A stretch of 6,219 nucleotides of DNA. Source: an uncultured Oscillospiraceae bacterium (GTDB lineage: Bacteria; Bacillota; Clostridia; Oscillospirales; Ruminococcaceae). The stretch spans positions 1-6,219 of the forward strand of contig CAJTVI010000110.1 of NCBI GenBank assembly GCA_910579545.1, read 5' to 3'. The position numbers were made by a program, and so were the translations under genes. The notes under the pieces were generated by a model, which searched no databases, was not told the DNA's origin, and saw only the letters and a list, made by a program, of their open reading frames with translations. Below, in pieces: positions 4,216 through 6,219 of this stretch; position 1 is the stretch's first letter, and each line of letters opens with the position of its first letter.

Positions 4216-6219
4216 TTACAGCACAAAATCCTCCGGCAGCAGCTCGTCGAGCTTTGCGTCCGGGTCCGCCACCAGCCGGCGCGCCTGCTGCAAAATCGCC
4301 GCCTCCAACAGGTTGCGGGCCATCCGGCCGTTACCGTTTTTGGCCGGGTCCTCGGCCTGCTTTTTCTCGTAATACCCCCGCAGCTTTGTATTGCAGCCCT
4401 CGGCCAGCCGGTACCCCTTGGCGGATGCCTGCAGATGGGTGATCTGCAATAGCTCGGCCGCCGTGTAATCCGGGAACTCGATCTGGTTGGCAAACCGGCT
4501 GGCAAGGCCGGAATTGGCCTTTAAAAACTCGGCCATCTCCTTGCTGTACCCCGCCAGCACCACCACCAGCTCGTCCCGGTGGTCCTCCATGCCCTTTACA
4601 AGGGTGTCGATGGCCTCCAGGCCAAACGAATCCTCCTTGCCGCGGTAAAGGCTGTAGGCCTCGTCGATAAACAGCACCCCGCCCAGCGCCGACGCGATCA
4701 CCTGGTTTGTCTGGGGCGCGGTGTGGCCCACATACCGGCCCACCAGGTCGGCCCGGCTCACCTCCACCAGCTGCCCGCCCCGCAGCGCGCCGATGGCCTT
4801 GAGGTACTTTGCCACGATCCGCGCAATGGTGGTCTTGCCGGTGCCGGGGTTGCCGGTATAGATCATGTGCATCGAAAGGCTGGCCGCCTTCATGCCCATG
4901 GCGCGGCGGCGCTTTTGCACCTGCACATTGTCCGCAAGGCCCAGCACATACTCCTTTACCGCGTCCAGCCCCACAATGGCGTCCAGCTCGGCCCGCACCT
5001 CCTCCAGCGCGCCGGTATACCCGCCGGGCAAAAGGTCCAAAAGGGGCCGCTCTTCGCCCTGGCCAAGCCTTGCCAATACCCGGCCGTTTTCGGCCCGCAG
5101 CGCCGCCGGGGTCCCGGCGGGCGGGTCCTGCTCCAGCTTATACTGGCTCAGCGCCCGGAACAGCTGTTCGCTGTATTCCAGGATCGGCTCGACCCCCTTT
5201 TCCCGGCTGTACTGGGCCGCCAGCAGCTCCCGCAGCCCCTCGCCGGCCGTGAGGGCCAGCCCCAGCCGCTCCCCGCATTTTTGCGTCAGCTCTCCAAGCT
5301 GCTTTTGGGCCAGCGCCTCAAGGCTTTGGGGGTCAAATTCGCCGGTGGCGCAAACATCCCCTACCGCGCTTACAAAATCCGCCCCGAACCGGTCGGCCAG
5401 GGCGCTTTGCCCCTTATGGCTGAAAAAGACCAGGAACTTGCCCCGCGGGGTAAGGTGGGAAACGGCGTTTGGCACCAGCGCGGTGCCGGCCTCCACCAGC
5501 ACCCCCTTTTGCACCACATACCGGCTGGCCAGCTCGGCCCTGCCCCGCACCACCAGCGCCGCCAGCAGGTTGAGATAGGCCGGGTGGCAGGCCTCGTAAT
5601 GGTCAAAGGCCAGGATCCTGCCCGGCGCGCTGAGCGCCGCGTACAGGTCCTGCAAAAAGAGTTTTTCCTGCGCGGGGCCGGGATAGAGCGCAAGGTCCAT
5701 CCAGGCAATGCCCTCGCTGGGCAATACCCCCCGCTTTGCCAGCGCCCGCGCAATGCAGCGCAAAGCGTGGTGCCGGCCGGTGCCCTCGGCCCCGCAGAGC
5801 AAGAGGACGTTGGCCGCCCCCTCCCCCGCCGTGCCCATTACAAAGGGCCGCTTAAAGGCCAGCACCAGCTTTTTGATAAACTCCTGCTGGCCCAGCACCT
5901 CGCCGGCCAGCTCCTGTGCCAGGCCGTCGAACCGCTGTGCCGCGGCCCCGGCCGGCGCCTCCGCGGCCGTCAGCAGGCCGTCCGCCGCAAGCTCCCGGGT
6001 CATGGCGCTGCCCATGGCCGCGATCTCCTCGGCCTGCTTTTGCAAAGCCTCGTCCAGCTGGCGGCTGTTTTTTTGCAGCCGCGCCAGCCCCGCGTCCTGC
6101 CCGGCCGGCCGCGGTCCCGCGCCGCTCTGGGCCGGCTTTGCGGCGGGGGCCGGCTTTGCGGTGGGGGCCGGCTTTGCGGTGGGGGCCGGCTTTGCGGCGG
6201 GGGCCGGCTTTCGGCCGGC
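4216..6219 (-). CDS. Two-module AAA+ ATPase, CbbX/SpoVK-like C-terminus, N-terminus outside window
   Basis: There are at least 667 residues, and the frame is open to the right edge. Numbering is from a TTG at 6045, which lacks good start context. Upstream lie a KPAP-repeat tail and a helical stretch. Module 1 (about 60-320) resembles ClpB-type AAA_2 but is degenerate: its Walker A is GAEGTGRH (85-92, Lys to Arg) and its Walker B is ILAFDHYEACHP with H149 in place of the catalytic Glu. Module 2 (about 355-609) is intact and CbbX/SpoVK-like. It has Walker A GNPGTGKT (398-405), Walker B VLFIDEAYSL (D461, E462), arginine finger SRF (R517) and sensor-2 region NGRMARN. It probably forms a hexameric remodelling ATPase in which only module 2 hydrolyses ATP. 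The substrate is unknown. SpoVK itself is about half this size, so calling it spoVK would be unsafe. The gene ends 2 nt before the hairpin array. Confidence 0.88.
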   Translation of the reverse strand, partial: AGRKPAPAAKPAPTAKPAPTAKPAPAAKPAQSGAGPRPAGQDAGLARLQKNSRQLDEALQKQAEEIAAMGSAMTRELAADGLLTAAEAPAGAAAQRFDGLAQELAGEVLGQQEFIKKLVLAFKRPFVMGTAGEGAANVLLLCGAEGTGRHHALRCIARALAKRGVLPSEGIAWMDLALYPGPAQEKLFLQDLYAALSAPGRILAFDHYEACHPAYLNLLAALVVRGRAELASRYVVQKGVLVEAGTALVPNAVSHLTPRGKFLVFFSHKGQSALADRFGADFVSAVGDVCATGEFDPQSLEALAQKQLGELTQKCGERLGLALTAGEGLRELLAAQYSREKGVEPILEYSEQLFRALSQYKLEQDPPAGTPAALRAENGRVLARLGQGEERPLLDLLPGGYTGALEEVRAELDAIVGLDAVKEYVLGLADNVQVQKRRRAMGMKAASLSMHMIYTGNPGTGKTTIARIVAKYLKAIGALRGGQLVEVSRADLVGRYVGHTAPQTNQVIASALGGVLFIDEAYSLYRGKEDSFGLEAIDTLVKGMEDHRDELVVVLAGYSKEMAEFLKANSGLASRFANQIEFPDYTAAELLQITHLQASAKGYRLAEGCNTKLRGYYEKKQAEDPAKNGNGRMARNLLEAAILQQARRLVADPDAKLDELLPEDFVL
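6131..6219 (-). repeat. 18-bp minisatellite encoding KPAP repeats
   Basis: Four 18-bp units (6131-6148, 6149-6166, 6167-6184, 6185-6202) and a partial fifth (6203-6219) share GCCGGCTTTGCGG-(C/T)-GGGG. They are identical except for that C/T position. On the minus strand each encodes KPAP(A/T)A in the ATPase frame, a flexible Lys/Pro/Ala linker before the AAA modules. The array runs off the right edge. Confidence 0.85.

Noticed and set aside
3911..4372. Short protein read through the hairpin array (GVWG/RAPQ-like repeats)
   Set aside because: It arises from translating the repeat DNA, has no ribosome site, spans a strong terminator and overlaps the ATPase gene end.
4216..6219. Naming the ATPase spoVK, cbbX or clpB
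   Set aside because: Only one module matches each family and the first is degenerate. The total length and KPAP tail fit none of them.

Overview
The window is GC-rich DNA with AGGAGG-type ribosome binding sites and a sigma-A-like promoter. Together with a clostridial-looking MutY and an SpoVK/CbbX-type ATPase, this suggests a high-GC member of the Clostridia, perhaps of the Oscillospiraceae/Ruminococcaceae. That placement is inference from style, not from a marker gene.

Layout. The plus strand carries three genes: (1) mutY, an adenine DNA glycosylase, whose frame is open to the left edge through an Ala/Pro/Lys-rich repeat; (2) after a 288-nt gap with a good promoter, a small single-pass membrane protein with two in-frame, well-spaced start sites; (3) after a further 113 nt, a 611-residue membrane-anchored protein ending in a LytM/M23-like domain that has lost most of its zinc ligands. 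The minus strand, converging on these, carries a large AAA+ ATPase that runs off the right edge. It has a degenerate ClpB-like module followed by an intact CbbX/SpoVK-like module, and a KPAP-repeat tail lies at its incomplete N-terminal side.

The 434-nt gap between the convergent genes (3782-4215) holds no convincing gene but is dense with symmetry. It contains a strong bidirectional terminator, a 24-bp perfect palindrome, a long inverted repeat, and five copies of a roughly 40-bp hairpin element. Four copies are tandem directly after the ATPase stop, and one is inverted just after the LytM-like gene's stop. All five therefore have the same sense orientation relative to the gene they follow, which points to a mobile or 3'-UTR element acting as RNA.

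Genes 2 and 3 probably share the promoter near 1337-1365, with a hairpin between them that could tune read-through. MutY is probably transcribed from outside the window. Nothing visible links MutY functionally to its neighbours. The pairing of a pseudo-peptidase membrane protein with an SpoVK-like ATPase is suggestive of cell-envelope or sporulation work but unproven.
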